NCBI GenBank assembly: GCA_016125275.1 | Contig: WGMB01000003.1 | Location: forward strand, 1,467,896-1,531,895 | Direction: 5' to 3' | DNA from: Acidobacteriota bacterium | GTDB lineage: Bacteria > Acidobacteriota > Terriglobia > Bryobacterales > UBA6623 | Length of the DNA stretch: 64,000 nt | The notes under the pieces: generated by a model | What the model saw: the letters and a program-made list of their open reading frames with translations, nothing else | Told to the model about the DNA's origin: nothing | Databases searched by the model: none | Program-made: the position numbers and the translations under genes | In this document: positions 17,695 to 26,124 of the stretch, piece after piece | Numbering within the stretch: position 1 is the first letter of the stretch | Layout: every line of letters begins with the position of its first letter

Positions 17695-19383
17695 ATGGCG
17701 GCCCCTGTTCGGACGCTCGGCTGGCCCGGCATCGGCCTGCTGCCGTTGTTGCTTTGCGCGCCTGCGGAGGCCCAGGTCGTCTTCGAGGAGGCCACGGCGG
17801 AAGCCGGCCTGCGCTTCGTCCACCACGGCTCCCCGACGCCCCGGAAGTATTTGCCGGAGACGATGTCGGGCGGCGTGGCGATTCTCGACTACGACCGAGA
17901 CGGCTGGATGGACGTCTTCTTCGTCAACGGCGCCGAGCTGCTCTATCCCCAGCCCCAGGGCGTCGAGCCGAACAAGTCGTCCCCGGAATTTTGGAACCGA
18001 ATGTTCCGCAACCGCGGCGACGGGACGTTCGACGATGTGACTGAAAGCGTCGGGCTCGAGGGACGTGGGTACGGCATGGGCGCCGCCGTGGGCGACGTCG
18101 ACAACGACGGCTATCCCGACTTGCTGGTGACGCAGGCCGGGTCCGGGAGCGTCCCGGCGCTGACGCTGTACCGCAACGAGGGCGGCCGGCGTTTTCGGGA
18201 CGTCACCGCGGAGGCGGGCCTCGCCGCGCAGGGCTGGGCGACCAGCGCGGCCTTCCTGGACTACGACCGCGACGGCCTGCTGGACCTCTTTGTCGCACGC
18301 TACATGGACTACCGCTTCGATATCGACCACGGCTGCGGACTGGAGACGCCGGCCGGCCGGGCCTACTGCCATCCCGACCTGTTCGAGCCCGTTCCGGGCC
18401 TGCTGTTCCACAACGAGGGGGGCGGTAGGTTTCGCGACGTCAGCCGGGAGTCCGGCATCGGCGCGCATCCCGGCAAGGGGCTCGGCGTGGCCGTGGCCGA
18501 CTTCGACGGCGACGGGTTCGCGGACATCGCCGTCGCCAACGACTCGCATCCACAGTTTCTATTCCGCAACCAGGGCGACGGAACATTCTCCGAGGAAGCC
18601 ACCCTCTCGGGCTGCGCCTACGACGCCGACGGCCGAGAGTTCGCCGGCATGGGGATATCCGCCGCCGATCTCGATGCAGACGGCCGGCCGGACCTGTTCA
18701 TCACCACGCTGTCGCAGCAGCGCTACGCCTACTTTCGGAACCTGGGCGGCGGCCTGTTCGACTACCAAACCGACGCAAGCGGGCTGGGGACGCTCACCCG
18801 TCTGCTGGCGGGCTGGGGCGTGCAGGCGGCCGACTTCGACAACGACGGCCGGCGAGAAGTCTTCTTGGTCAACGGGCACGTGATGGACACGATCGAGCGC
18901 TCGCAACCGCACGTGCAGTATCTGCAAGCGCCGCGGCTGCTACGGTTTGCCGGCGAAGGCTTCGAGGACGTCTCGGAAACGGCCGGACCGCTGTTCGCGG
19001 TCGCCCGGGCCGGACGCGGCGCCGCCGTCGGCGACCTCGACAACGACGGAGACCTGGACGTGGTGGTCTCGAACCTCAACCAGCCCGCCTACCTGGCGCG
19101 CAACCAAAGCCGCGGCGGCTCGTGGATCGCCTTCGACCTGCGCGGCCGGGCGGACGCGATCGGCGCCAAGGCGACGGTCGTCCTGCCGGACGGGACCGAG
19201 CGCTCCGGCACGGCGGCGCCCTCCGGGAGCTACCTGTCGTCAAGCGACCCGCGCGTCTACCTGGGGCTGGGCGAGGCCGAGACGATTCGAGCCGCGCGCA
19301 TTGTTTGGCCGGACGGGCGGGAACAAGACCTGGGCGCGCTGGAGACCGGCAAAATCCACCAGATCCGCGAACCGGAACGTTAG
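17695..19383 (+). CDS. CRTAC1-family FG-GAP/VCBS repeat protein with ASPIC/UnbV domain
   Basis: 562 aa exported beta-propeller protein. A signal peptide (cleaved near APAEAQ) is followed by repeated FG-GAP/VCBS units, each with a D-x-D-x-D-G calcium-type loop (DYDRDGWMDVFFVNG, DVDNDGYPDLLV, DYDRDGLLDLFV, DFDGDGFADIAV, DLDADGRPDLFI, DFDNDGRREVFLVNG, DLDNDGDLDVVV). The C-terminus is an ASPIC/UnbV domain (GRADAIGAKATVVLPDG...LGLGEAETIRAARIVWPDG). These are predicted surface or periplasmic calcium-binding proteins in adhesion or polymer binding. The stop lies 25 bases before the CCA end of the converging tRNA-Phe, and overlaps by four bases the end of a reading frame coming from the other strand. 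Confidence 0.9.
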   Translation: MAAPVRTLGWPGIGLLPLLLCAPAEAQVVFEEATAEAGLRFVHHGSPTPRKYLPETMSGGVAILDYDRDGWMDVFFVNGAELLYPQPQGVEPNKSSPEFWNRMFRNRGDGTFDDVTESVGLEGRGYGMGAAVGDVDNDGYPDLLVTQAGSGSVPALTLYRNEGGRRFRDVTAEAGLAAQGWATSAAFLDYDRDGLLDLFVARYMDYRFDIDHGCGLETPAGRAYCHPDLFEPVPGLLFHNEGGGRFRDVSRESGIGAHPGKGLGVAVADFDGDGFADIAVANDSHPQFLFRNQGDGTFSEEATLSGCAYDADGREFAGMGISAADLDADGRPDLFITTLSQQRYAYFRNLGGGLFDYQTDASGLGTLTRLLAGWGVQAADFDNDGRREVFLVNGHVMDTIERSQPHVQYLQAPRLLRFAGEGFEDVSETAGPLFAVARAGRGAAVGDLDNDGDLDVVVSNLNQPAYLARNQSRGGSWIAFDLRGRADAIGAKATVVLPDGTERSGTAAPSGSYLSSSDPRVYLGLGEAETIRAARIVWPDGREQDLGALETGKIHQIREPER

Positions 19384-21599
19384 AACGAATCGAAAGGGAG
19401 GGGGGAGATGGTGGCCAGGGACGGATTTGAACCGCCGACGCCAGCCTTTTCAGGGCTGCGCTCTACCAACTGAGCTACCTGGCCGCAGTTCTGATCGTAG
19501 CCGCCTGGGGAAACGGCTGTCAATTGGGCCGGCTCCGGCAGCCCCGGCGGACCGCTCAGCCGGCAGACCGACAGAGCGTCGTCTCGGAAGCGTTCTTCGC
19601 AGCTCCAGCCGTCGGGCAAGCGTTCCAGGGCCTGCTCGGCGCGGTCCGCCGGAACGATCAGCCAGTCGTAGCGGGCGATGCGCAGATAGTCCGGCAGGAC
19701 GAGGAGCCCGTAGTCCGGGTCGGTCAGATTCTCATAGCGGATGCGGCCGGGATCGGGCGCGTACGCCCCGGAGTTGGCGCCGATGCTGAGGATCCAGTCC
19801 CGGGGCTTGGCCGCGGAGGACAGGTACTCGAGCGCGGGATAGGTGATGAGGGTGCGGCGCAGGTATTCGCGCTCGGAGATGCGGCCGGCGAAGAGCTCGA
19901 GCTGCGGGCCGTTGACGCTGGAGATCAGCGCAGGCATCAAGCAGAAGGCGAAGTTGGCGGCCAGTGCTACGTCGAGGGCCAGCCGGACTCTGGGGCCCAC
20001 AGCCTCGCGCCATGCGGCCAGACCGCCGGCGGTCATCAACACAAGGGCGCTCAAGGGCACGATGGCGTAGCGGATGATCGGCCAGACCGAGCCCCAGTAG
20101 AGGAAGAACAGCGCCGTGAAGACGAGCGTAGCGAGCCGCGCCGCACGTCCCGTGGCCGCCCGCCGAAAAAGCCAGCCGGGAACAAACAGCAGCAAGAAGA
20201 AGCCCATGGGGTTGGCCGAGGGGGACTCGAAGGCGTTGGGCCCGTCGAAATGGATCGTCCAAGGGATCTTCCAGTAGGGGATGCTGCGGGTCTCCACGGG
20301 GCGCATCTCGTTGGGCCGCAGCGACTCGACGGCCCAACTCATTTGGCTGGGATGAACGGGGTTGCCGGTCAGCAAATAAGCGCGCAGCGGCCAACCCAGC
20401 GCGAAAACGCTGAAGAGCCCAACCCAGAGCAAGGCTTCACGGACCGGGCGCCGCAGGCGGGGCAGGCGCCACAGGTAGAGCGCGCCCATGGGAGCGACAA
20501 CGAACGTCGCCGTATATTTGACGGCCATGCCGGAGGCCAGAAAGAAGACGCTCAACCGGAGCCAGCGAGAATCGTCCGCGCTCCGCAGCCGGCAGTACAA
20601 AGCGAGCGCGGCGAACAGGGCCAGCGCCAGATCGTTCTTGACCACGCTGCCCGTCCAGTGCACGAACGGCAGCGCGAACACGCTCGCCACGCCCACCCAG
20701 CGGGCCGCCGGCGACAGACCGAGCGTTTTGCCGACCAGCGCCAGCGCCGCCAGAGTCAGCGCGAACAGCAAGGGGGAAAGGAGTTGCGCGCCGGCCTGTC
20801 CGCCGAAGGGCCACTGGGCGGCCATCAGCAGCTCGAAGCTTTGCGGGTAGTAGGAGTAGTCCAGGAACGGTAACGGCTGCAGGGCGTGGCGCTCCACGTA
20901 GAAGCGAGCGGCCGGCAGGTGCATGGCGAGTGCGTCGTGCGCCAGCGCCGGCGCCAACGCGACCATGGCGGCCGGAACGATGAACACGGCGGCGAAGAAG
21001 CTGGAGACGCCGGCGGGAAAGCTTGTGGCGGCGCCAGAGGCCGCCCAGGCCGCCACGCTTCGGCGCAGCAACGGAATGCAGGCGGGCAAGTCGCGACGGC
21101 CCGCGAGCAGCGCCGCAAGCGTCAGCAAGCCGACCGGGCCCGGAGACAGTCCGCCGAGGAGGCCCACCAGGAACAGGGCGAAGGAGATCAGGGCGAACCC
21201 GCAGCCTGCCGCCAAAACCAGCGCCTCCAGCGGGTCGTCCTCGAGAAAGCCCAAACGGCGTAGAACCAGATGACCCAGCGCAAACGCCGCGGCAGCCAGG
21301 ACCAGGACGGTGAGGGCGGCAAGGGGCTTCCAGACCAGGACGGGCGCCGCCGCCAACGCGGCCAGCGCCGCCGGCTCGATGCGCCGGAGCCACCGCGGAC
21401 GCGCCCAGGCGTAGAGCAGAGAGGCGCCGACGAGCGCCGGCGCGACGATCCGGATCAGCGAGCCGAATAGAGGCGCCGAATCGTCGAAGGCGGCGAAGTG
21501 GCGCTGCACCGGATCGACGAACAGGACCGCCCAAGCGGCCAGCCAAGCCAGGGTGACGCCGCCCACGCGCACGGTCGGCCATCGACGAGGGCTTTCCAA
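19380..21599 (-). CDS. Polytopic membrane glycosyltransferase-like protein, frame reads through tRNA-Phe
   Basis: 739 aa as an open frame. It has 10-13 hydrophobic segments and resembles GT-C (GT39/GT83-like) enzymes: ALAHDALAMHLPAARFYVE in the first large loop, YYPQSFELL, and WTGSVVKNDLALALFAALALY. Such proteins transfer sugars from polyprenyl-phosphate donors on the outer face of the membrane. The start TTG at 21599 is supported by TAGATT ending 6 bases upstream; a GTG at 21572 is an alternative. The soluble C-terminus seems to finish around SVCRLSGPPG. The frame then continues through the spacer and the whole tRNA-Phe to a TAA at 19380-19382, giving a tail (AQLVERSPEKAG...) that is translated tRNA. 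A TGA in another frame at 19520-19522 suggests a small frameshift or sequence error. The last 40 or so residues are doubtful. Confidence 0.7.
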   Translation of the reverse strand: MESPRRWPTVRVGGVTLAWLAAWAVLFVDPVQRHFAAFDDSAPLFGSLIRIVAPALVGASLLYAWARPRWLRRIEPAALAALAAAPVLVWKPLAALTVLVLAAAAFALGHLVLRRLGFLEDDPLEALVLAAGCGFALISFALFLVGLLGGLSPGPVGLLTLAALLAGRRDLPACIPLLRRSVAAWAASGAATSFPAGVSSFFAAVFIVPAAMVALAPALAHDALAMHLPAARFYVERHALQPLPFLDYSYYPQSFELLMAAQWPFGGQAGAQLLSPLLFALTLAALALVGKTLGLSPAARWVGVASVFALPFVHWTGSVVKNDLALALFAALALYCRLRSADDSRWLRLSVFFLASGMAVKYTATFVVAPMGALYLWRLPRLRRPVREALLWVGLFSVFALGWPLRAYLLTGNPVHPSQMSWAVESLRPNEMRPVETRSIPYWKIPWTIHFDGPNAFESPSANPMGFFLLLFVPGWLFRRAATGRAARLATLVFTALFFLYWGSVWPIIRYAIVPLSALVLMTAGGLAAWREAVGPRVRLALDVALAANFAFCLMPALISSVNGPQLELFAGRISEREYLRRTLITYPALEYLSSAAKPRDWILSIGANSGAYAPDPGRIRYENLTDPDYGLLVLPDYLRIARYDWLIVPADRAEQALERLPDGWSCEERFRDDALSVCRLSGPPGLPEPAQLTAVSPGGYDQNCGQVAQLVERSPEKAGVGGSNPSLATISPLPFDSF
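19409..19484 (-). tRNA. tRNA-Phe (GAA)
   Basis: 76 bases, read on the minus strand. The acceptor stem GGCCAGG/CCTGGCC, D-arm GCTC...GAGC, anticodon stem CAGCC/GGCTG with loop CTGAAAA (anticodon GAA), and T-loop TTCAAAT are all visible. The 3' end A-CCA is encoded in the DNA. The gene lies in line with, and downstream of, the membrane glycosyltransferase gene whose reading frame has no stop before it. No integrase or duplicated 3' end is nearby. Confidence 0.97.
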
Positions 21600-21605
21600 G
21601 CGTCG

Positions 21606-21627
21606 AATCTAACACGGCTGCTACGAT
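21606..21627. promoter_or_regulatory. Divergent -10 elements of two glycosyltransferase genes
   Basis: Minus strand TAGATT (21606-21611) ends 6 bases before the TTG at 21599. Plus strand TACGAT (21622-21627) lies 30 bases before the GTG at 21658, which has the Shine-Dalgarno GGGGGAGGT at 21645-21653. One transcript therefore looks leaderless and the other has a conventional short leader. Confidence 0.4.
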
Positions 21628-21657
21628 GTCTTGTCTGCATCCCCGGGGGGAGGTGCG

Positions 21658-23340
21658 GTGGACAGCGCCCGGACGAACGGCTCCATAGCGGTCGCTTTGG
21701 TCGCATTGCTGGCGATCGGCCTCTGGCTGCGCCTGGACGGCAACGCCGAGCGGACGATCTCCCACATCGAGAGCTATGCACCGGGCATCGCTTACCCGGC
21801 GGGCTTCAGCGACCCTCCGGCGCGGCTCGATCAGCGAGCCAACCTGCTGTGGGCGATCAACGACGTCCATGGGCCGTTCTGGTACCTGTGGATGCTGCCC
21901 TACGCGCAGCTCTTCGGCACGGACTTGGCGACCCTGCGGCTGCCGGCGGCGCTGTGCGGCGTAGCGACGATCCTGGGAGTATTTCTGCTGGGGAAGCGCG
22001 CCGGCGGGGCCTGGGCGGGGCTGGCGGCGGCGGCGCTGCTCACCGGCGCAGGGCACCAGGTGTACTGGTCGCAGCGGGCTCGGTTCTACGCCTCGGCTAT
22101 CTGCTTGGCCGTCTGGACCACCGTCTGGCTGCTGGATCTGCTCGACCGCAAGAGCTTCTCGCCGGGACGCCTTGCGGCGCTGCTGGCGGGCAGCTTTGCG
22201 GGCCTGGCGACGCTGTACTACTACTGGCCGCTGTTCCTCGCGCAACTGCTGTGGACGGCTCTGGCCGAAGCCAAGCGGGGCCTGCGGCTGACGCTCTGGC
22301 TGGCCGTCTTGGGCCTGGCCGCCAGTCCTCTGCTGACGCTGGCCGTCTACCAGGCCCGCCCGGCGCCGTACTTGGCCTATCCCACCGCGGAGACCCTGGC
22401 GGGCTACTTCTCGTTCGGGTTCCTGTATGACCCGGCGATCGACGACGGGGTGATCGAGCGCGGTCAGGTGGGCGGCCGGGAGCTCGGCTTGGCGGTTGGC
22501 GCCGTGTTGCTGGCGCTGGCCTTGGCGAGCCGCGGCTCGGCGCCGCGGGTGGAGCCGAGCGGGGCGATCCCGGCGCCGCCGCTGTGGTTGGCCGCGCTGG
22601 CGACGGCCTCGTGCACGCTTCTGATCTTGGCGAGCGTCGGGCCGGCGGCGGAAGCGTTTCCACACAAGACGCGGTTGCTGTGGGCGACAGCGGCGTTCCC
22701 CGCGCTCGGGCTGGCGGCCTTCGCGGCGCTGGCGGGGCGCGGCGGGGAGCTTCTGCGGCGGATCGCCAAGACCGGCCCGACGTGGCTCGGCTCGCCCGTT
22801 GCGGCCTTGTTCATGCTGGCCTTGGGACCGCTGGCGATGGTGACGGCGGTGCACGAGATCACGCCCTTCTTCGCCCCGCGCGGCATGGCGCTATTTTCGC
22901 CGTTCCTGCTGGCGTTGTGCGGCGTGGGGCTGGCTCGCCTGGCGCGCAGCGGCGGCGCCGGAGCCCTGGCCGCGGCCGGGCTGCTGGTGGCGATGGTCGG
23001 GGTGCAGGCGGCCTCGATCCGCATCGTGCACAGCGAGCCGGGGGCCTTCGACTATCGCCGCATGGCGCTCGAGGTCCGCGAGCACATGGGGCCGGAAGAC
23101 CGGATCTTCGTGGGCCCGCACTGGTCCGTCACGCCCCTGTTCTACTACTGGCGCAACGAAGCAGACCGACTGGTGGGAGACCACTGGGCGCAGGCCGCCG
23201 GCCAGACCCGCCGCGTTTGGCTGGTGGAGGCCGAACGGCAGCCCCTGCCCGCCGACATGCTGCCCGCCCTGGCCGGATGGCGGCAGAGCGAGCAGCTCTC
23301 TGCCCGGGCCCTGCACGCCAAACTGTTCGAACGGCCGTAG
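21658..23340 (+). CDS. GT39-like membrane glycosyltransferase
   Basis: 560 aa polytopic protein of the PMT/ArnT-like GT-C superfamily (family GT39 style). Features are an early acidic loop after TM1 (HIESYAPGIAYPAGF), NLLWAINDVHGPFWYLWMLPYAQLFGTDL, LRLPAALCGV, and the characteristic YWSQRARFYASAICLAVW. About 11 TM segments precede a small C-terminal soluble part. GTG at 21658 was chosen for its strong Shine-Dalgarno; an upstream in-frame TTG at 21631 is less likely. It would transfer a sugar from a lipid-phosphate donor to a lipid or protein in the periplasm. It is the first gene of a seven-gene plus-strand glycan cluster. Confidence 0.8.
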   Translation: MDSARTNGSIAVALVALLAIGLWLRLDGNAERTISHIESYAPGIAYPAGFSDPPARLDQRANLLWAINDVHGPFWYLWMLPYAQLFGTDLATLRLPAALCGVATILGVFLLGKRAGGAWAGLAAAALLTGAGHQVYWSQRARFYASAICLAVWTTVWLLDLLDRKSFSPGRLAALLAGSFAGLATLYYYWPLFLAQLLWTALAEAKRGLRLTLWLAVLGLAASPLLTLAVYQARPAPYLAYPTAETLAGYFSFGFLYDPAIDDGVIERGQVGGRELGLAVGAVLLALALASRGSAPRVEPSGAIPAPPLWLAALATASCTLLILASVGPAAEAFPHKTRLLWATAAFPALGLAAFAALAGRGGELLRRIAKTGPTWLGSPVAALFMLALGPLAMVTAVHEITPFFAPRGMALFSPFLLALCGVGLARLARSGGAGALAAAGLLVAMVGVQAASIRIVHSEPGAFDYRRMALEVREHMGPEDRIFVGPHWSVTPLFYYWRNEADRLVGDHWAQAAGQTRRVWLVEAERQPLPADMLPALAGWRQSEQLSARALHAKLFERP

Positions 23341-23395
23341 GAACACGCCGCCGAGTGAGCCTCGCGGCCGCGGCCGAAGCAGTCAAAGGCCGTAG

Positions 23396-23401
23396 TACAC
23401 T
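23396..23401 (+). promoter_or_regulatory. -10 element (TACACT) upstream of the radical SAM gene
   Basis: GTAGTACACTAGGG; the same TACACT hexamer precedes starts at 17663, 26125 and 30487 in this window. It would give a leader of about 20 bases for the ATG at 23429. No clear -35. Confidence 0.35.
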
Positions 23402-23428
23402 AGGGTTTTCAGCAAGTTATTCCGGTTC

Positions 23429-24616
23429 ATGAACCTTTTCGAGCGCATCGCCCGGCACGCCCGTCTGACCTCGCAAAGCCTGCTGGGCGCGCCGAGCCCG
23501 CCGTTCCTGATCCTTTTCATCAACTCGATTTGCAACCAGAAATGCGACCACTGCTTCTACTGGCGCAACCTGAATCGCCGCGATGACTTGAGCTTCGAGG
23601 AGCTGGTGGCGCTGTCGGAATCGCTGGGCCGCATCGAGAACCTCAACCTCTCCGGCGGCGAGCCCTTCCTGCGCAAGGAGTTCGGCGCGGTCTGCCGGCA
23701 GTTCATCCGCCGCAACAAGGTCCGCCAGATCTACTGCCCCACCAACGGCTACTTCACCGACAAAGTGGCGGCGCAGGTCCAGGAGACGCTGAAAGAGCCC
23801 GGCCTGGAGCTGTTCGTCGCCGAGATCTCCCTCGACGGGCTGGGCGAGTTTCACGACCGCTTTCGGCACTCGCCGCACGCCTTCGAGAAGGCGATGCAGA
23901 CCTACGACGCGCTGGCGGAGATCCAGCGGCGCGACCCGCGGCTGCGCATTCACGCGATCTCGACCGGCACGGCGGTCAACATGGACGAGATCCGGCGGTT
24001 GACGACGTACCTGTTCGACCGCTGCCCGCAGATGGATCATCACAACCTGGTGCTGATCCGAGGCGACCGCAAGAATCCCTCGTTGGAAGGCCCTCAGCTC
24101 GAGGAGTTCCGCGAGCTCTACGGCTACATGCAACGGCTGTGGAAGTCGCGCGAGGAGGGCCGCTACGGCGCCCTCGCCGAGCCGGTGACGCAGTGGACGA
24201 AGACGCGTACCGCACAGGAGAAGCGCCAGGTGGCGCCGTGCCGGGCCGGCAACCTGAGCGCGGTCGTCTACTCCAACGGCGATGTCTCGGTCTGCGAGAA
24301 CCATCCGCCCATCGGCAACCTGCGGGAGGCGAGCTTCCCCGCGATCTGGCGCAGCGCGCCGGCTCGCGAGCGGCGGCAGTCGATCGCTCGCAAGCAGTGC
24401 TGGTGCACGAACGAGACCTTCCTGTGGCCGAGCGTGATCTACCACCCCTGGATGCTGGCGCGCTCTCTGGTCGGGGCGCGGGTGTGGCGGCCCGTGGAGG
24501 GGCTGCGGCCCGCCGAGAAGACCAACGTTTCACTGGCCCCGGACGCTCGTTCCGAAGCCAGCCTGGAACGCCTGGTCCAGATTCAAGCGCCCGGCGAGTC
24601 GGGCGTCCGCGGCTAG
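23429..24616 (+). CDS. Radical SAM protein with SPASM-like C-terminal cluster domain
   Basis: 395 aa. The radical SAM cluster motif C-x3-C-x2-C is CNQKCDHC at about residues 33-40, followed by the SAM-binding GGEP motif ([13 protein letters not shown]). The C-terminus has a reduced SPASM-like set of cysteines ([19 protein letters not shown], then KQCWC), which should hold an auxiliary Fe-S cluster. SPASM-type enzymes modify peptides, sugars or proteins. No precursor peptide is visible here, and the position between a GT-C enzyme and a flippase argues for a glycan or lipid substrate (inference). Its TAG stop lies inside a 15-base tandem repeat leading to the next gene. Confidence 0.88.
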   Translation: MNLFERIARHARLTSQSLLGAPSPPFLILFINSICNQKCDHCFYWRNLNRRDDLSFEELVALSESLGRIENLNLSGGEPFLRKEFGAVCRQFIRRNKVRQIYCPTNGYFTDKVAAQVQETLKEPGLELFVAEISLDGLGEFHDRFRHSPHAFEKAMQTYDALAEIQRRDPRLRIHAISTGTAVNMDEIRRLTTYLFDRCPQMDHHNLVLIRGDRKNPSLEGPQLEEFRELYGYMQRLWKSREEGRYGALAEPVTQWTKTRTAQEKRQVAPCRAGNLSAVVYSNGDVSVCENHPPIGNLREASFPAIWRSAPARERRQSIARKQCWCTNETFLWPSVIYHPWMLARSLVGARVWRPVEGLRPAEKTNVSLAPDARSEASLERLVQIQAPGESGVRG

Positions 24617-24642
24617 TTTGCTGATTCCTAGTTTCCTGATTC
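24613..24642 (+). repeat. Tandem 15-base direct repeat before the flippase gene
   Basis: CTAGTTTGCTGATTC (24613-24627) is immediately repeated as CTAGTTTCCTGATTC (24628-24642), one difference. The first copy contains the stop of the radical SAM gene, and the second ends at the base before the flippase ATG. Each copy has a TANNNT hexamer (TAGTTT), the second 8 bases from the ATG, so the duplication also doubles a possible -10 element. Confidence 0.75.
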
Positions 24643-26073
24643 ATGGCGAAGCCCGGACTGGCGCGAAACTTTCTGTGGCTGACGGTCGGAGAGACCGCCG
24701 CCAAGGTCTTCAGTTTCCTGGCCTTCACGCACTTGGGGCGCACGCTCGGGCCGGAGCGCTACGGCGATCTGGAGTTCAGCATCGCCACGGTCGTCTTCTT
24801 CACGCTGTTCGTGCAGATGGGGTTGGGCTCCTACGGCGCACGGGAGATCGCCCGGACGCCTGAACGGGCGCAGGACCTGCTGGGCGAGATCTTCCAGTTG
24901 AGGTTGGCGATGGCAGCGCTCTCAGTGGCGGTGCTGCTGGGCTTCGCCGCGGTGATTCCCAAAGCGACCGACGTCCGGGAGCTGCTGGCGGCCTACGGGC
25001 TGAGCCTGCTGGTGACGCCGCTGCTGCTGCTGTGGTTCTTCCAGGGCCATGACGCCATGCACTGGGTGGCGGGGGCCAACTTGTTGCGGATCAGTGCGTT
25101 CGCCACGGCGGCCTTTCTGCTATTCCAGAAGTCCAGCCCGCTGTGGGCGGTGGGATTGTATGAGACCGGCGCGGTGCTGCTGTCGGCCGGGTTCGGGTTT
25201 TGGGCCGCCGGGGCCCGGATGGGCTACCGGCTGCCGCGGCTGCGCTGGAAGCCGGCGGCGCTGTGGCTCCACATGCGCAAGGGAGCGCCGATCGGCGGCT
25301 CGAACCTGGCTTGGGCCGCGCTGTGGTTCTTCCCGGTCGTGATCTTGGGGTTGCTGCGAACCGACGAGTCAGTGGGCTGGTTCGGAGCCGCGCATCGGGC
25401 AACGATGTCGGTTCACACGTTCGTCTGGTGGTACTTCTTCAACCTGTTGCCGGCGATCTCGCGCACGACCGCGCAGCCGCGCGAGGAGTTGCGCCGGCTG
25501 ATTGCGCCCTCGCTCGAGCTGACCAGTTGGGGAGGTCCGGCGCTGGCCTTGGCGCTCTCGCTGCCGGCCACGCAGTTGCTCAGCGTGGCTTACGGCGCGC
25601 AGTTCGCCGGAGCCGGACCGCTGCTGGCCGCGCTGATCTGGGCCATCCCGGTAACGCTGCTCAGCGGGCACTACCGGTTCATCCTGATCGCCTTCGACCT
25701 GCAGGACCGGTTGCTCTGGTGGACGCTGCTCTCGGCGGCGCTGGCGAGCGTGCTGACGATCGCGCTGGCGCCGCGATTCGGCGCGCTGGGGGCCGCTTGG
25801 GGCTTGGTCTCGGGCAACTTGCTGTGCTTCGCGCTGTGCTGCTGGACGGTCTACGAAGCCGTGGAGCCCATCGGCTTCGTCGGGGCCGTTTGGGGGCCGG
25901 CGCTGGCGACGCTGACAGCTCTGCTCGCCTCGGCGCCGTGGAGGGGCCAGCCGTGGCTCCGGACGGCCGGGGCCTTGGCCGTCTACTGCACGATCTTTGT
26001 GATCGTGGAGCGGCGGCGGATTCCACAGTGGAGCCGCCGGCTGCTCGGCGGAGCGGCCGTAGCCGTTCCGTAG
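24643..26073 (+). CDS. Wzx-like polysaccharide/lipid flippase
   Basis: 476 aa polytopic membrane protein of the MOP superfamily (Wzx/RfbX, polysaccharide biosynthesis protein). About 13-14 TM segments are visible. The N-terminal family signature is NFLWLTVGETAAKVFSFLAFTHLGRTLGPERYGDLEFSIA, with a mid-protein GAPIGGSNLAWAALWFFPVVILGLL. It would move polyprenyl-pyrophosphate-linked glycans from the cytoplasmic to the periplasmic face. Its neighbours (GT2, GT-C enzymes, radical SAM enzymes) and the O-antigen-ligase-like protein at 40844 fit a surface glycan pathway. Confidence 0.88.
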   Translation: MAKPGLARNFLWLTVGETAAKVFSFLAFTHLGRTLGPERYGDLEFSIATVVFFTLFVQMGLGSYGAREIARTPERAQDLLGEIFQLRLAMAALSVAVLLGFAAVIPKATDVRELLAAYGLSLLVTPLLLLWFFQGHDAMHWVAGANLLRISAFATAAFLLFQKSSPLWAVGLYETGAVLLSAGFGFWAAGARMGYRLPRLRWKPAALWLHMRKGAPIGGSNLAWAALWFFPVVILGLLRTDESVGWFGAAHRATMSVHTFVWWYFFNLLPAISRTTAQPREELRRLIAPSLELTSWGGPALALALSLPATQLLSVAYGAQFAGAGPLLAALIWAIPVTLLSGHYRFILIAFDLQDRLLWWTLLSAALASVLTIALAPRFGALGAAWGLVSGNLLCFALCCWTVYEAVEPIGFVGAVWGPALATLTALLASAPWRGQPWLRTAGALAVYCTIFVIVERRRIPQWSRRLLGGAAVAVP

Positions 26074-26076
26074 TCG

Positions 26077-26082
26077 TACACT
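26077..26082 (+). promoter_or_regulatory. -10 element (TACACT) before the GT2 gene
   Basis: TACACT directly abuts an ATG at 26083. A transcript from here would start around 26089 and exclude that ATG, which favours the in-frame ATG at 26125 as start. Confidence 0.35.
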
Positions 26083-26124
26083 ATGGAGTTGGCCCGCCGA
26101 GGCCGCCTCCCCCGCAAGAGCCTG

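Noticed and set aside
19384-19530. tRNA-Phe as an integration site for a mobile element
   Set aside because: No integrase, no repeated tRNA 3' end within the window, and flanking genes show normal composition.
20437-22854. 805-codon minus-strand frame crossing two divergent glycosyltransferase genes
   Set aside because: Arg/Gln/Pro-rich without any recognisable domain, and it overlaps two genes with clear TM patterns.
26083-26124. ATG at 26083 as start of the GT2 gene
   Set aside because: It directly abuts a TACACT -10, has no Shine-Dalgarno, and the extra 14 residues are not part of the GT2 fold; it stays possible if the gene is read only from upstream promoters.
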